This document shows, piece by piece, positions 21,061 to 31,450 of a stretch of 64,000 bases of DNA. A program made the position numbers and the translations under genes. Each line of letters starts with the position of its first letter. Positions within the stretch are counted from its first letter, which is position 1. Below the pieces are notes generated by a model. It had not been told where the DNA came from, did no database searches, and was given only the letters and a program-made list of their open reading frames with translations. The DNA is from Piezodorus guildinii (Eukaryota > Arthropoda > Insecta > Hemiptera > Pentatomidae): contig CM041298.1 in assembly GCA_023052935.1 (NCBI GenBank), positions 25,091,692-25,155,691 on the forward strand. Direction: 5' to 3'.

Positions 21061-21522
21061 ATTTCACCCAATATACAGACTTTCGAATGCAGTCAACAAT
21101 CACATTAAGTCTCAATAAGAACGTTTCACTACAATTTACACTTGGGCCATTGTGTATTACACTTTAATCCTGTCATGTATATATTTCAAAATTTCATTGA
21201 GTAAGTAAAAAAAAAAAAAAATGATGATATTAATACAATACGATAATTGTCGACAAATTACTTAATAACTATTATTGCAAGCAGCTTCTGTCAGGAATTG
21301 TTGATCCAAGTGGTTAAAACTTTCAACTTCTCAACACATTCAAGTTTCAATTCTCGAAGTTGGGAGTTTCGTCCGAAGTAAGGCCCAATTTTCAATTCAC
21401 TTAAATAATTAAGAAGTGATCCAATTAGAAAAGTCAAGGCATGATTACGAATAATTTATATTATATTATTTCTAAGGCATCAACAAAAACTATTTTTTAG
21501 TACATAATTTATGGACTTTATT
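21060..21522. other. No gene recognised
   Basis: AT-rich sequence without open frames or repeats I can place. Confidence 0.3.
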
Positions 21523-21870
21523 GTTTATTTGTTTATTCATTTAAAGTCACTTTATGTTACTGTTGCTAATGGTACAATACTAAAGCCCATTAAATTTTAT
21601 ATAGATGTAATTCTTCTTATAATTTAAATGAATCAGGAGGTAGGAGTCCTGAATTTAGCTAATCCAAGTTTAATTAGGATAGGGATCTTAAACGTGTAAC
21701 TGACATTGCACAGGCTCGGGATCTACTTTTTTACGTCGCTTCCGAAGGGAAGAATTTTTACACCTTTTAAAAACTCCTATGGTCATATACGGGGTTCGGA
21801 CTTGCCACCTGGACAGTAGAAAATCCTAGACACTAGACCATACGTGATTCTACCTATTATTTATGAGAGT
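21523..21870 (-). mobile_element. SINE-A copy, interrupted and degraded
   Basis: Left (tail) side 'tttgtttattcatttaaagtcactttatgttact' is spread over 21530-21563. The body resumes at 21635 ('ggtaggagtcctgaatttag', 'tttaattaggatagggatct', 'acattgcacaggctcggga') and the head side is blurred. About 70 bp between them resemble the M1 block 'aaagcccattaaattttat', so an M1 scrap has been inserted or exchanged. Confidence 0.6.
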
Positions 21871-22393
21871 ATACAACTGAAAATAGTCAGGAAATCGGTA
21901 ATAAAATAGTCCTACTAAGGAAATTGGAGGAACTTTAGTGGAATAAATGAAGGTCGATTTACAAAATGTATTAAATTTTATAGGGGGTAAGTTGATTCCA
22001 GATGCAGTCAACAAAACACTTTATTAAGTAGAAAACTTTTTTTTTGCTAACGTTTCAGCCTAAATTTCAGTCTGGTTCTAACTATCATAGTGTCCACACC
22101 GTTCTCTGCTCTCTCAAAATCTATCGTCTTCTAACCGTACTCTATACACTGCTATTCTCTATTGTAAGTAGTAATAAATTCTATTACTAGCTACTTTATA
22201 ACTAAGTGGCAAGGCCTCTTATAAATATAAACTTTTAGTTCATTAATTTATATTCTACATTGAATATAAATAGTGTAGTAGCATTAGGACAGGTCGCGCT
22301 GGTAGAGATTACATCTTATCAGTCCCCACCTCTTCTGGAGCTCCCCACCACCGTCTTCAAGTTAATCACTTCACTTACGCTCGATACTCCATC

Positions 22394-23308
22394 ATGGCCG
22401 TGTGTCCAGCATGCCAATCGACGATCGCAAGGGACGAAAAATCATGTATAACTTGCAGCCAATGCAAAATAATTTTTCACTCGAAATGCTGCAATATTCC
22501 TGATGGTGATCTAGGTCAAATCAACAAAAAAAATTTCAAATGCACCTCGTGTGGAAACTTAATGAAAAGTGAAAACAAAAAACATAATGTCCCCATCAGC
22601 AAAAATATGGAGGATAACGTATCAACCATTTTAACCGAAATTTCAAAAATTACCGATGATCTTAAGGATATAAAAACAACAATGAACGTACAAAACGATA
22701 TTATATTTGAAAATGCCGAGAGGCTGCGATCGATGGATGAAAGGAATAAGAGGCAGGACGAATTCATTGAAAGGCTAATAACTGAAAATAATAATTTAAA
22801 ATTACAAATCAAATCGATGGAGGTAAGAATAAACCACATTGAACAAGCCCAGCTCTCGCATTCCGTCGAAATTAGAGGCGTTCCGTTGAAGAATGGGGAG
22901 TCACCGGAGGGTGTAGTGTGCTCTGTCGGAGCTGCCCTAGGCATCAAGCTCAAAGCTGAGGACTTTGACCTCGTGGAGAGAAAAAGGCCGAAAGGAGAGG
23001 ATTCTCGTCCGCCTTCGATTGTCGTGCGATTTGTTCGCCAGGCGGTCCGGGACGAGATAATCCGCCTCCGGAAGGTAAAAAGAGACTTCACCACGAGGCA
23101 CCTCAACTGGGATAGTGACGACAGGATTTACGTCAGTGAGGAGATGACTGCGAGCAACAGGCATCTGTACTGGCTGGCCAGGCAGAAGAAAGTTGCTGGA
23201 AAAGTGAAGTATGTCTGGTTCGCTCGAGGTCGAGTCCGCTGTCGAAGAGAGGATGGGTCACCCGTGATGATAATCAACAAACCTGAGGACCTGGAAGGCT
23301 TACAATGA
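22394..23308 (+). CDS. CR1-like ORF1 protein (PHD-like zinc finger, coiled coil)
   Basis: 304 codons, intact. Residues 4-55 form a PHD/RING-like finger with spaced Cys/His (CPAC, CITCSQC, HSKCC, CTSC). Residues ~75-155 are charged and heptad-like, a probable coiled coil for multimer formation. Residues ~158-304 ('VEIRGVPLKNGESPEGVV' to 'RREDGSPVMIINKPEDL') resemble the basic FP25K-like domain found in many insect LINE ORF1 proteins. Family role: binds the LINE RNA and helps form the ribonucleoprotein. The ATG at 22394 starts directly with the finger, which supports this start. A short frame overlapping at 22260-22451 is a shadow. Confidence 0.85.
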   Translation: MAVCPACQSTIARDEKSCITCSQCKIIFHSKCCNIPDGDLGQINKKNFKCTSCGNLMKSENKKHNVPISKNMEDNVSTILTEISKITDDLKDIKTTMNVQNDIIFENAERLRSMDERNKRQDEFIERLITENNNLKLQIKSMEVRINHIEQAQLSHSVEIRGVPLKNGESPEGVVCSVGAALGIKLKAEDFDLVERKRPKGEDSRPPSIVVRFVRQAVRDEIIRLRKVKRDFTTRHLNWDSDDRIYVSEEMTASNRHLYWLARQKKVAGKVKYVWFARGRVRCRREDGSPVMIINKPEDLEGLQ

Positions 23309-23543
23309 CTCCTAATTAATCGTTACGATATATATAAAGTTTTTTCTTTTTTCTCTTTTAAATCTAGAATTATAATTTCCTTTAGAGTCAATAATTCGTC
23401 TTTCTTTAAATTTTATTTATTTATCGTTTATATTTTTTACATCGTTTCCAGAGATGTTTTCAATTCAAAAATATTGTACGCTTTTGTTCCAACCTTATCC
23501 CACCTTTCCTTCTTACTGACAGGTACCCTCTATTCTCCTTCAG

Positions 23544-24587
23544 ATGACTGATATCCTATTGACCTGTCACGTCAACGCCCAATCCCTTCCAGCTCACTAC
23601 GACGAATTTCTCAATTACTTCTTACGCAATTTTCATCACATCATTTCCATTTCTGAAACCTGGCTCAAACCGAACATATCCTCTTCCTCTATATCCATTC
23701 CTAATTATACCCTTTATCGACATGATAGGATCGACCGAACAGGCGGAGGTGTTGGACTTTTCATACATAACAGCCTAAGATCAAAAATCCTTTATAAATC
23801 TCCTTCCCAAGATGTTCCTCATTTAGAATATATATTTGTCGAAATTTCTCATAATTCTCATTCTCTCCTTTACGCGACTATATACCGTCCTCCTCACGTC
23901 CGATTCGATCCCACGTTTGAATCCTCCCTCTTTACCTACGTTCCTTTATACAATAACATAATAATAGCTGGTGACTTTAACACTAACCTTTCTTTAGATT
24001 CTCCTGACAGATCATACTTTGTCAACCTCATTCATTCACTGGACCTGTTCATAGTACCCTTCAACCCGACCCACCACACCCAGTCTACAAGCACGTGGCT
24101 AGATCTGTTCATAATAGATTCCTCCGAAAAACTGTTATCTTCCTCCCAGAATCCAGTATCCTTTCTTTCATACCATGACCTCATTCGGATTTCTTATAAT
24201 ATCCCAACTCCTAAAATTACCCCAAAACAAATATCCTGGCGAAATCTTGACTCCCTATCCTCTGATAAATTGGCTCCTTTTTTCGACCCATTATCCAAAG
24301 CCCTAGAACCTATCTTTACCTTTTCGTCAGTCAACGAGATGGTGGAATGCCTCTCTGCGAACCTCCTTATATTTCTAAATACCCATGCTCCACTCAAGAC
24401 CTCAACCTTTAAACGCCCCGCTGCACCATGGATCAGTCCTGAAATAACAGAGTTGATGAGGAGAAGAGATGCCGCCAGGAGAAGATTTAGACGCACACGA
24501 GCCCCAGATGATTTCACCATGTTTAAGTCCCTAAGAAACCTTGCTCAGTCTTCCTTACGCCGTGCTAAAGCACATTTTTTTCCATAA
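23544..24587 (+). pseudogene. CR1-like ORF2, endonuclease half (frameshifted at its end)
   Basis: 347 codons of an APE-type endonuclease. It has 'HVNAQSL' (residues 9-15), the metal-binding Glu in 'ISETWL' (~36-41), 'YRHDR...GGGVGLF' (~53-70), 'AGDFNTN' (~142-148), 'STWLDLFII' (~183) and the active-site His in 'SYHDLI' (~210). It nicks target DNA to prime reverse transcription. The frame runs off at a T7 homopolymer (24575-24581) and stops within three codons. One extra base there (frame 0 to frame 1) explains the split from the RT half. Whether this is a real mutation or a base-calling error is unknown. Confidence 0.85.
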
Positions 24588-26352
24588 TTCCTTATCCCAA
24601 GCACCCAACCCTAAGACTAAATGGAAACTACTTAGAAACCTATCCATTATAAATTCCAAATCCTCTTCTTGTGTTCCATTTACTCCCGAAGAACTAAATT
24701 CCTACTTCGCAGAACCACATCCTATATCCCATATTACTCATTACTCTTTACCACAGACATCCTTCAATCCGGAAAATTTTTATTTTTCTGATATATCTCC
24801 TGAAGAATTGCTCTCCTCCATTCTCAAGTCCAGAACGAACGATCATGGACCCGACCAAATCCCTGTGAAATTAATTAAATTATGTCTTCCTGTCATCTTT
24901 CCTGTCCTTTTATACATTTATAATGTTTCTCTTCAAAAATCTATTTTCCCAACAGCCTGGAAAAAAGTCATCGTACGTCCACTGAATAAAGTTCCTAATC
25001 CCGCCGCTGTTTCCGATTTTAGACCTATCTCCATACTATCCAACCTATCCAAACCGCTTGAAAGAATCGTTCACTCACAGCTCAACAACTTTCTTGAGGA
25101 AAAAAACCTTTTAAATCCTCTACAATCCGGTTTCCGATCGCAATATTCTACTCAATCTGCATTGTTAAAAATTACCCAAGACCTACAATCCTCAATAGAC
25201 CAACAAAAAATCACTATTTTAATCCTCTTCGATTTCTCAAAAGCTTTTGATTCAGTTAATCATAACATCCTTCTTTCCAAACTCCAAAACCTTCAAATAT
25301 CAAACAGCGTTCTAAAATGGTTTATTTCTTTTTTATCCGATAGATCTCAAACTGTCATGATACCAAATGAACCTCCTTCCTCCTCTATTGTCTTAAAACG
25401 TGGTGTTCCTCAGGGATCCTCACTCTCACCAACTCTTTTCTCCATCTATATTAATGATCTCCCAGACTGCATCCGCCACTCACAATACCACCTATATGCA
25501 GATGATCTGCAAATCTATCTTTCTTTCCATCCTTCCGAAATGCTAAAGGCTATCCAAAAACTTCAACAGGATATTGACAACATCAACGCATGGGCTACGG
25601 CAAATGATTTGAAGTTGAATGCAGGAAAAACCAAAGCCATTCTCATCGGTTCCAAGAACCTTGTAAATTCTCTTCCATATTATCCATTCCTTTACCTCAA
25701 TAGCATACCTATCCACTTCCACACCTCAGTAAGAAACCTTGGAGTCATTATTGATCAGAACCTATCTTGGAGCAATCATATTTCTCAAATCACCCGAAAA
25801 TCCATCGCTATCCTAAAACAATTTCTAAGATTTCGTGATTCAATCCCACCTAAAACCCGTATGTTACTCGTCTCTTCGCTTATTTTCCCCCAGTTTGACT
25901 ACGGTTGCCTCGTATATGGCGGGCTGTCTGAGAAATTCGATATGAGACTCAAAAGACTTATGAATTGTTTCATTAGATTCACATGTGGAATCCCCAGGCG
26001 CTCCCATGTTTCTAGAAGGTATACCGAGTTGAATTGGCTCTATCCCTCTTTTCGTCGGCAGTACCTCCTTGGTGTCTGTCTCTTCCGATTTTTCCATACA
26101 AAAAAACCTCCTTATATTCTTGATATGCTTACCACTTGTTCCTCTGTCCATTCAGTATACACTAGATCCCAACCAATAAACTTGTTTATACCTTCTCACA
26201 GATCTGCTTCCTTCAAAAAATCCTTTATTAATTGTGCTATCCTATTTTGGAATTTCTTGCCTGTATCCATTCGTAAGTCCTTATCATTATCCACTTTTAA
26301 ACACCAACTATTTCTCCATCTCCTAAAGCATCAATCTTCCCAACATATGTAA
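24541..26352 (+). pseudogene. CR1-like ORF2, reverse transcriptase half
   Basis: Up to 603 codons, open after the 24575-24581 frameshift (the first ~12 codons before it are a shadow). RT motifs in order: 'DHGPDQIPVKLI', 'FRPISILSNLSKPLER', 'GFRSQYST', motif A 'FDFSKAFDSVNH', motif B 'GVPQGSSLSPTLF', motif C 'LYADDLQIY' (YADD at residues 319-322), and thumb 'LGVIIDQNLSW'. All catalytic Asp residues are present, so apart from the split this is a well-preserved enzyme. There is no RNase H domain, as expected for the CR1 group. Confidence 0.9.
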
Positions 26353-26473
26353 TATTTAAAAGCTATAGATGATAACTATTCATTGTCACAAAATCCATCT
26401 TTTATTGTTAAACTGAAGTCTTAAACGGCCAGACAATTATCATGTATATTGTACTTTTCTTGTTATTCTTAGG

Positions 26474-26498
26474 GGACTATTCGTCCCAGAATAAAATT
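26474..26498 (+). promoter_or_regulatory. CR1-like 3'-terminal hairpin (RT recognition element)
   Basis: GGGAC (26474-26478) pairs perfectly with GTCCC (26484-26488) around TATTC, and AGAATAAA follows at once. The same structure with compensating changes closes three other copies in the window. In LINEs with stringent 3'-end recognition such hairpins are bound by the reverse transcriptase; that role is inferred here. Confidence 0.6.
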
Positions 26499-26504
26499 GC
26501 TTTT

Positions 26505-26555
26505 CATTTCATTTCATTTCATTTCATTTTCATTTCATTTCATTTCATTTCATTT
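26505..26555 (+). repeat. (CATTT)n tail of the CR1-like LINE
   Basis: About ten pentamers with one interruption directly behind the terminal hairpin. It is the 3' microsatellite tail of the element. Confidence 0.85.
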
Positions 26556-26638
26556 AAATTTCAGGTATTCTACAGGGCGATTAAAGGATCACAACAATGA
26601 TCATATTAATCGAACAATGAATATATTAAATTGTATTT

Positions 26639-26882
26639 ATTATAGGTGGAATAGTCAGGAATCAGTCATTTTTTTTAAAGTTTTTAATTTTGCCAACGTT
26701 TCGGCCCAAGCTTGTGAGCCATCATCTGGGCATTACTAAGCCATGTCCAAGCATAACCCTGAGTTTATGCTTGGACATGGCTCAGTAATGCCCTGATGAT
26801 GGCTCACAAGCTTGGGCCGAAACGTTGGCAAAATTAAAAACTTTTAAAAAAATGACTGATTCCTGACTATTCCACCTATAAT
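26639..26882. mobile_element. 244-bp palindromic element with hammerhead-like core
   Basis: Full-length palindrome ending in 'attataggtgga' and its inverse. The right arm, plus strand, has GCC (26790-26792), CTGATGA (26793-26799), a 5-bp stem with one G-U (26801-26805 with 26814-26818), GAAAC and GTT (26819-26826), and GGC (26827-26829). This is the same architecture as the 3195-3467 element with different stem sequences. The left arm on the minus strand reads CAGATGA in place of CTGATGA, a change at an essential core base. A half-copy of this family is at 53711-53790. Confidence 0.65.
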
Positions 26883-26889
26883 AGTTTCT

Positions 26890-28329
26890 ACAGTAGTTTT
26901 CCTTGAAACTACTGAACCAATTTTGATGATATTCGCCACAAAAATACTAGTCCATTCAACGATATTTCTAACTCCTAGACATTGGTATCAGCTGGTCAGT
27001 TTTAAAATGACGGTCGACTACAATTGATCAATAACTCAGTTATTTTTGAAGATAGGTAAAAAATACATCAGTGTTTTTAACCAAAAAACCACGAATAATT
27101 TATAAAAGTGAAAAAAGAAATGAATAAAAAATTGAAATTTTACACATAAAGACGTTCATAACTCAGTTATTTGGACGATAGAGAGAAGTATGTATAGAGT
27201 TTTAGACTCAGCGATAAACAAAACAAAAAACAAAAAATTGAAATCTCGCATATGTATACGCTTATAACTACGTTATTTTCGAATATAGAGGAAAAATTCA
27301 TTAGTGTTTATTAACCCAAAAACCATGAATAATTATATAAAAAAGATAAAAGAAAAGAGAAATCCGAACAATCCGAATAACGAAAAAAAAAAAAAACTGT
27401 TTCTCCTAATAAACAAATAAATAAAAATAATTTATTATGATAAAATATGATATAGAATTACATTTTGGACCAAATAAAAAAAGAAGTTAACAACTAGGTT
27501 AGATATTGCGTTTTGAAATCAGTGGTAGTGCTTTTTATATTACCTGATTGCCTATCAACAGCCATACAAACAGTTATACCCTAATATTGTTATTTGGAAA
27601 TAATAAACCATTGTGTAATAATTTGCAGCGTTTTTTTTTAAATAAAAATTTTCCGTATTGAAATGATGTAGGTCATATTTTATCACATTTTTTCTATATG
27701 TAAACTATGTTCATAATAATAATTTGGTCACTATTAATTTAATTTAGTAACAATTAATTTCAATATCACATATATCGACTTGTTTAAATATTTGCAACTG
27801 CTTAGACTCGCAAGTATGAAGTAAACTTAAAAAAAACTTCAGAAAGTTCCAAATCATTTATATTATTCATTTTATACCACCAAAGGAAACTGACAGATTA
27901 TCCACATGTTTGTGTGCCTACATTCTTACTCATAGAGGTTATAATTGAGCCATGGATATAAAACTTTAAGATTACAGGTTCTAAACACAAATACTCTTTA
28001 CTGGTTACCGTGGGTAATATTTAATACGTTTAATTTATCATTTACAGCTACTCTGTTTTCTAGATCATACCATTGTAATAAATTAAAAAGTGAAAAAATG
28101 TAGCAAGTCGCACAGCCTGATAAAGCTGACAGAAAAGCATTTATATTAAAGAAAATCCCACACGCAGGGCATTTTAATGTTGTAGATTCCAGTCTTATCT
28201 TGGACTTCTTGTCTCATCTTCCAAAAAAGTCTACGGAGCTGCCCCTTTACCAACACTGTAAAGATAAATATAAAATCATAAACCATACAGTCACATTCGT
28301 GGTATAAAGGTTTCATATTTTTATTTTAG

Positions 28330-28330
<1 letters not shown>
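26890..28330. other. No gene recognised; diverged ~130-bp tandem repeats
   Basis: 27010-27360 contains about three diverged units with the shared words 'cataactcagttattt', 'gatagaggaaaaa'-like and 'ttaaccaaaaaaccatgaat'-like, spaced near 130 bp. The remainder is very AT-rich, without a frame of note. Confidence 0.45.

Positions 28331-28374
<44 letters not shown>
28331..28374. repeat. (TA)n microsatellite
   Basis: 22 uninterrupted TA units. Confidence 0.98.
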
Positions 28375-28376
<2 letters not shown>

Positions 28377-28440
28377 TATTTTTTAATTTTAATAAATAAA
28401 TATTATATTATATACTAGTGACCGGCCCAAAGTGGTAAAA

Positions 28441-29215
28441 AGCTGGTGAGGGCAACACATGACTTTCCCTTACGTCGGTTGTTAAAATCAACTTAACAAT
28501 TATTAAACTTAAATTTAAAATTTTTAATGTTAATTTAAATAATAAACTGTATAGTTAATTTTGTTAGAAACATATGATTTAGATTCAATAATACAACTAT
28601 ATTAAACTGTAAAGCAGTAATAAGTTTATTCTCTATTTGTAACTTTTTATAACCTTTTACACCTTTGTGTATCAGATAATATTTTTTTCTGAAGTCTTTC
28701 TTTTTCTAACGGTTTATTATACGTCTATATTACAGTTATTATTATTAAAAAATCAAAAATTATATTTAAAAAAAAAATTATATGAATGAGATCCTGTAGC
28801 ACTATTATTATTGTCTATTATGACAAATTGTAATATATACGTATAAAAAAAAAATATTTAAAAAATAGTTTTGCTCTTTTATCGTTTATCTGGCAATCAA
28901 ATTCGTCTAACTTGTACATTTAGTCGTTCTTAATCAATGTCCTTAAGATGATATGATTAAGTTATTAAAATCTACAAAATTAAAGGTATTTTAGTGGAAG
29001 AAAATTTAAAATCTCGGTGTTTAAGCCCCGTCAGACTATTTCAATCAGAATGAAACCTATATGATATTAAAGCCCATTAAATTTTACAATATAGCAAGTT
29101 AAATCAAAATCGTTAGAGCCGTTTTTGAAAGAATCCTAGGTGCAAAATCAATGGGAAAAAGTACGACTTCCCATTAGCCAATTTAGTAACATCTCGGGCA
29201 TAAAACTGTTTTTTA
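28441..29215 (+). mobile_element. M1 copy passing into the 306-bp satellite
   Basis: M1 left end 'agctggtgagggcaacacatg' and normal internal order up to 'acatctcgggcataaaact' (29190-29210), where the sequence changes to the satellite ('gatattgtaaatatagatacc'). The M1 block 'tcataagacttttagttttc' through 'gacttacc' reappears inside each satellite monomer, so the array contains M1 sequence. Confidence 0.7.
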
Positions 29216-29324
29216 TAATATTGTAAATATAGATACCAGTGGCTATTCTCGATGTTAAAACAAAAAAACAAGTTATTAATTTAGTTTTAAACAATTAATG
29301 ATAGCATATGATTATATTAAATAA

Positions 29325-31059
29325 CTAGCTGTGACTCGCAGCTTTGCTCGCGAACATTGCATTTCGTCTTAAAATATGTGCGTTTATGGCAAGATGGGCT
29401 ACAATAAATATTAACTATCAGCTACTCTTTGTTATTATTTAAAGCCCGATCAAGACTTCTTCCTGTCAAATTTACCATAGCGAACCAGCAGAAGTAGTTA
29501 TACCCATGATCACTTAATATGTTAAAATAATCGTCACAAAATGTTGGCAACCTAAATGTGAATTATTGATATCTGTCGGCGAAACCTTACACCTGAATCA
29601 CTCGCGTTTTTTTATAATTCAGAAATAATGTATTATGTTCTAGAAATATTTTTTAGTTAATATTTTTTTAGCCAATTGAAATAATTTAAAAAAAAAAAAC
29701 AATTGAATATATTTTCATAAGAACCTACACACGAAACAGATATAAAATACAATATGCTTAAAAGGGTCGGTAACGTGTATGTAGTGGCCAGCCTGGTGCC
29801 CTTAAGATTTTTTAATAGGAGTAAATTATGCCCTCCTTCGAAGGGAACGTAAAATGGTGGTCCCAAGCCTTTGCTATGTCATGAACTCGTTAAACATCTC
29901 TACCCTTACTAAACTTGGATACTATTAGCCATAGTAGTACAATCCTTTGAAATAGTAAATTAGTCCTTTTCGGGCGTAGAATGTTGCAAAACAAACTTAT
30001 TACTAATTATCACAGTAACAATTTTATATTTAATCTACTTTTTTTTTTTTTTTTTTTTTCTTACCCTCTGGTTTTATTTTCGAACAAAATACAAATACAA
30101 ATACAAAAACTTAGAATGAAAAAAAAAAACCAAAATTAAAACAGTCCTTAAAATATGAAAATCGGGCATATCCTTTGAAATAGCAAATTAGTCCTTTTCG
30201 GGCGTAACCCACCTCACCCACCCTAATATAGACAGTTAGACTTAAGTTATTTCGGACCGCTTCTTGCATCGGGAAGAGAGTTTCTATATTAAAAAGTGTC
30301 CTTTTTAGTGTGGTAATCCTAGTTACCAGTGATTTATTTCGATTCGTATCCTTTAAAAAGGAGAATCGAGTCAAAAATGGTGGTTCTCTTCCATTTTGAA
30401 CCGTATCCTGGTTACAATAAATGTCAACTGTTAAGAATCCTTTCAACGAGAATGGCGACTTTAACTTAGAATGAAAAAAAAAAAAAAATTAAAACAGTCC
30501 TTAAAATATGAAAATCGGGCATATCCTTTGAAATAGTAAATTAGTCCTTTTCGTTAAACGAATAGATAACAACAGCAATATGCTTAAAAACTTTTTCGGT
30601 ACACGTAACCTCTTCTTTGACATATTCTGAAGCGACTTAGTCTGCGTTTTTTTTGGGTGTTTTATTTTCTTGTAGCAGAAGATACTGATTTGCTCCGCAA
30701 CCAGATCTTGACGTAAATCGATTTCTACGTGTTTAAATGTTTACACCTGTGATTTATTAATTGTTACGACAAAAGATAAATTAACGGGAAATTGGATTAT
30801 TTAAAAATTAAAAGGTAAATCATTTGGAATCATTGGGATGCGAAATATTTTTTCCTCTAATTTTTCTCGGTTTTTCCCATATTTTCCTCTGATTCTTCCC
30901 TCCTATTGGTCACAGGGTGATGTTATATAGCCTATAACCTTCCTCGATAAATGGAATATCCAACACAAAAATTTTTCAATTCGAACCAGTAGTTTCTGAG
31001 ATTAGCGCGTTCAAACAAACAAACAAACAAACTCTCCAGCTTTATAATATTAGTATAGA
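29325..31059 (-). mobile_element. Non-autonomous Helitron (1735 bp)
   Basis: On the minus strand it begins TCTATACTAATATTATAAAG (31059 downward) and ends ...CACAGCTAG (29325), with a short GCTG/CAGC stem just before CTAG. It lies exactly between host A and T with no target-site duplication, shown by the intact satellite monomers. These are defining Helitron traits. No Rep/helicase is encoded. Inside are a SINE-A body and repeated blocks around 'ctttgaaatagtaaattagt' at about 29950, 30170 and 30525; the last two belong to ~95-bp direct repeats 354 bp apart. Confidence 0.85.
29795..29960 (+). mobile_element. SINE-A fragment inside the Helitron
   Basis: 'gattttttaataggagtaaa', 'ttatgccctccttcgaaggg' and 'ccatagtagtacaat' follow the order of SINE-A read from its head. 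The tRNA-like head (left of 29795) is blurred. It was probably captured by, or inserted into, an ancestral Helitron copy. Confidence 0.6.
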
Positions 31060-31186
31060 TGTACAAATCAGTCATCTGGCACCTTTCCTATGAATCACTC
31101 TAATATAGTTGAACAAAATAACTTAAAACTGTTTTAAATATGGAATTTCAGTTTCATAAGACTTTTAGTTTTCGCGCTAGACTTAC

Positions 31187-31373
31187 TGTTATATATTAAA
31201 GTGTTAATCGATATGTGATCGATAAAACCATATGTTTATAGAAAGAAGAAAAACACATGTTTTAATTATTATTCCACGTTTTTCAGATTTGTTCGATTTT
31301 AAACTTGTGTAATGGTTACCTAATAAAGTAATTGTGAATTGTTAATAGTTATAAGTTTTTGAAATACACAACA
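31187..31373 (+). repeat. 5' LTR
   Basis: Starts TGTTATATATT and ends CACAACA. It is 187 bp, short for the superfamily. Internal 'ttaataaagta'-like A+T words may include the polyadenylation signal (AATAAA-like at about 31321). The mirrored word 'atcgatatgtgatcgat' lies near the start. Confidence 0.95.
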
Positions 31374-31379
31374 AATAAA

Positions 31380-31393
31380 TGGCGACGAGGATG
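31380..31393 (+). promoter_or_regulatory. Primer-binding site, tRNA-Ser(GCU)-like
   Basis: TGGCGACGAGGATG, six bases after the LTR, is complementary to the 3' end of animal tRNA-Ser(GCU) (…CATCCTCGTCG plus CCA) as I remember it. It primes minus-strand DNA synthesis. Confidence 0.7.
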
Positions 31394-31450
31394 AACGTGC
31401 TGTAAGATCAAAAGTAAGTTTCAATAACAGCAAGTCGATAAGGATCCAGA

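Larger units (their letters stand above)
22085..26560 (+). mobile_element. Nearly full-length CR1-like LINE (two ORFs)
   Basis: The layout is 5' UTR (from about 22085; exact start not determinable), ORF1 22394-23308, a 235-bp spacer, ORF2 23544-26352 broken once by a frameshift, and a 3' UTR. The 3' UTR closes with a hairpin, AATAAA and a (CATTT)n tail. A 3' microsatellite in place of poly(A), the APE-type endonuclease and a PHD-like finger in ORF1 fit the CR1/L2 group. No target-site duplication is evident, which is usual for CR1. Truncated relatives lie at 120, 4900, 9018, 16222, 19965, 20885 and 43935. Confidence 0.85.
29216..31186 (+). repeat. First satellite monomer, split by a Helitron
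   Basis: 29216-29324 and 31060-31186 together form one 306-bp-type monomer. The left part ends 'gattatattaaataa' and the right begins 'tgtacaaatcagtcatctgg', which are adjacent in every intact monomer. The gypsy element follows after 'gcgctagacttac'. Confidence 0.85.

Noticed and set aside
22010..22085. Another hammerhead-like palindrome ('gctaacgtttcagcctaaat')
   Set aside because: Only a GAAACGTT-like word survives on the minus strand; there is no second arm, no CTGATGA and no stem II.
22516..23106. 196-residue minus-strand frame
   Set aside because: Antisense shadow of the CR1-like ORF1, which has clear domains on the plus strand.
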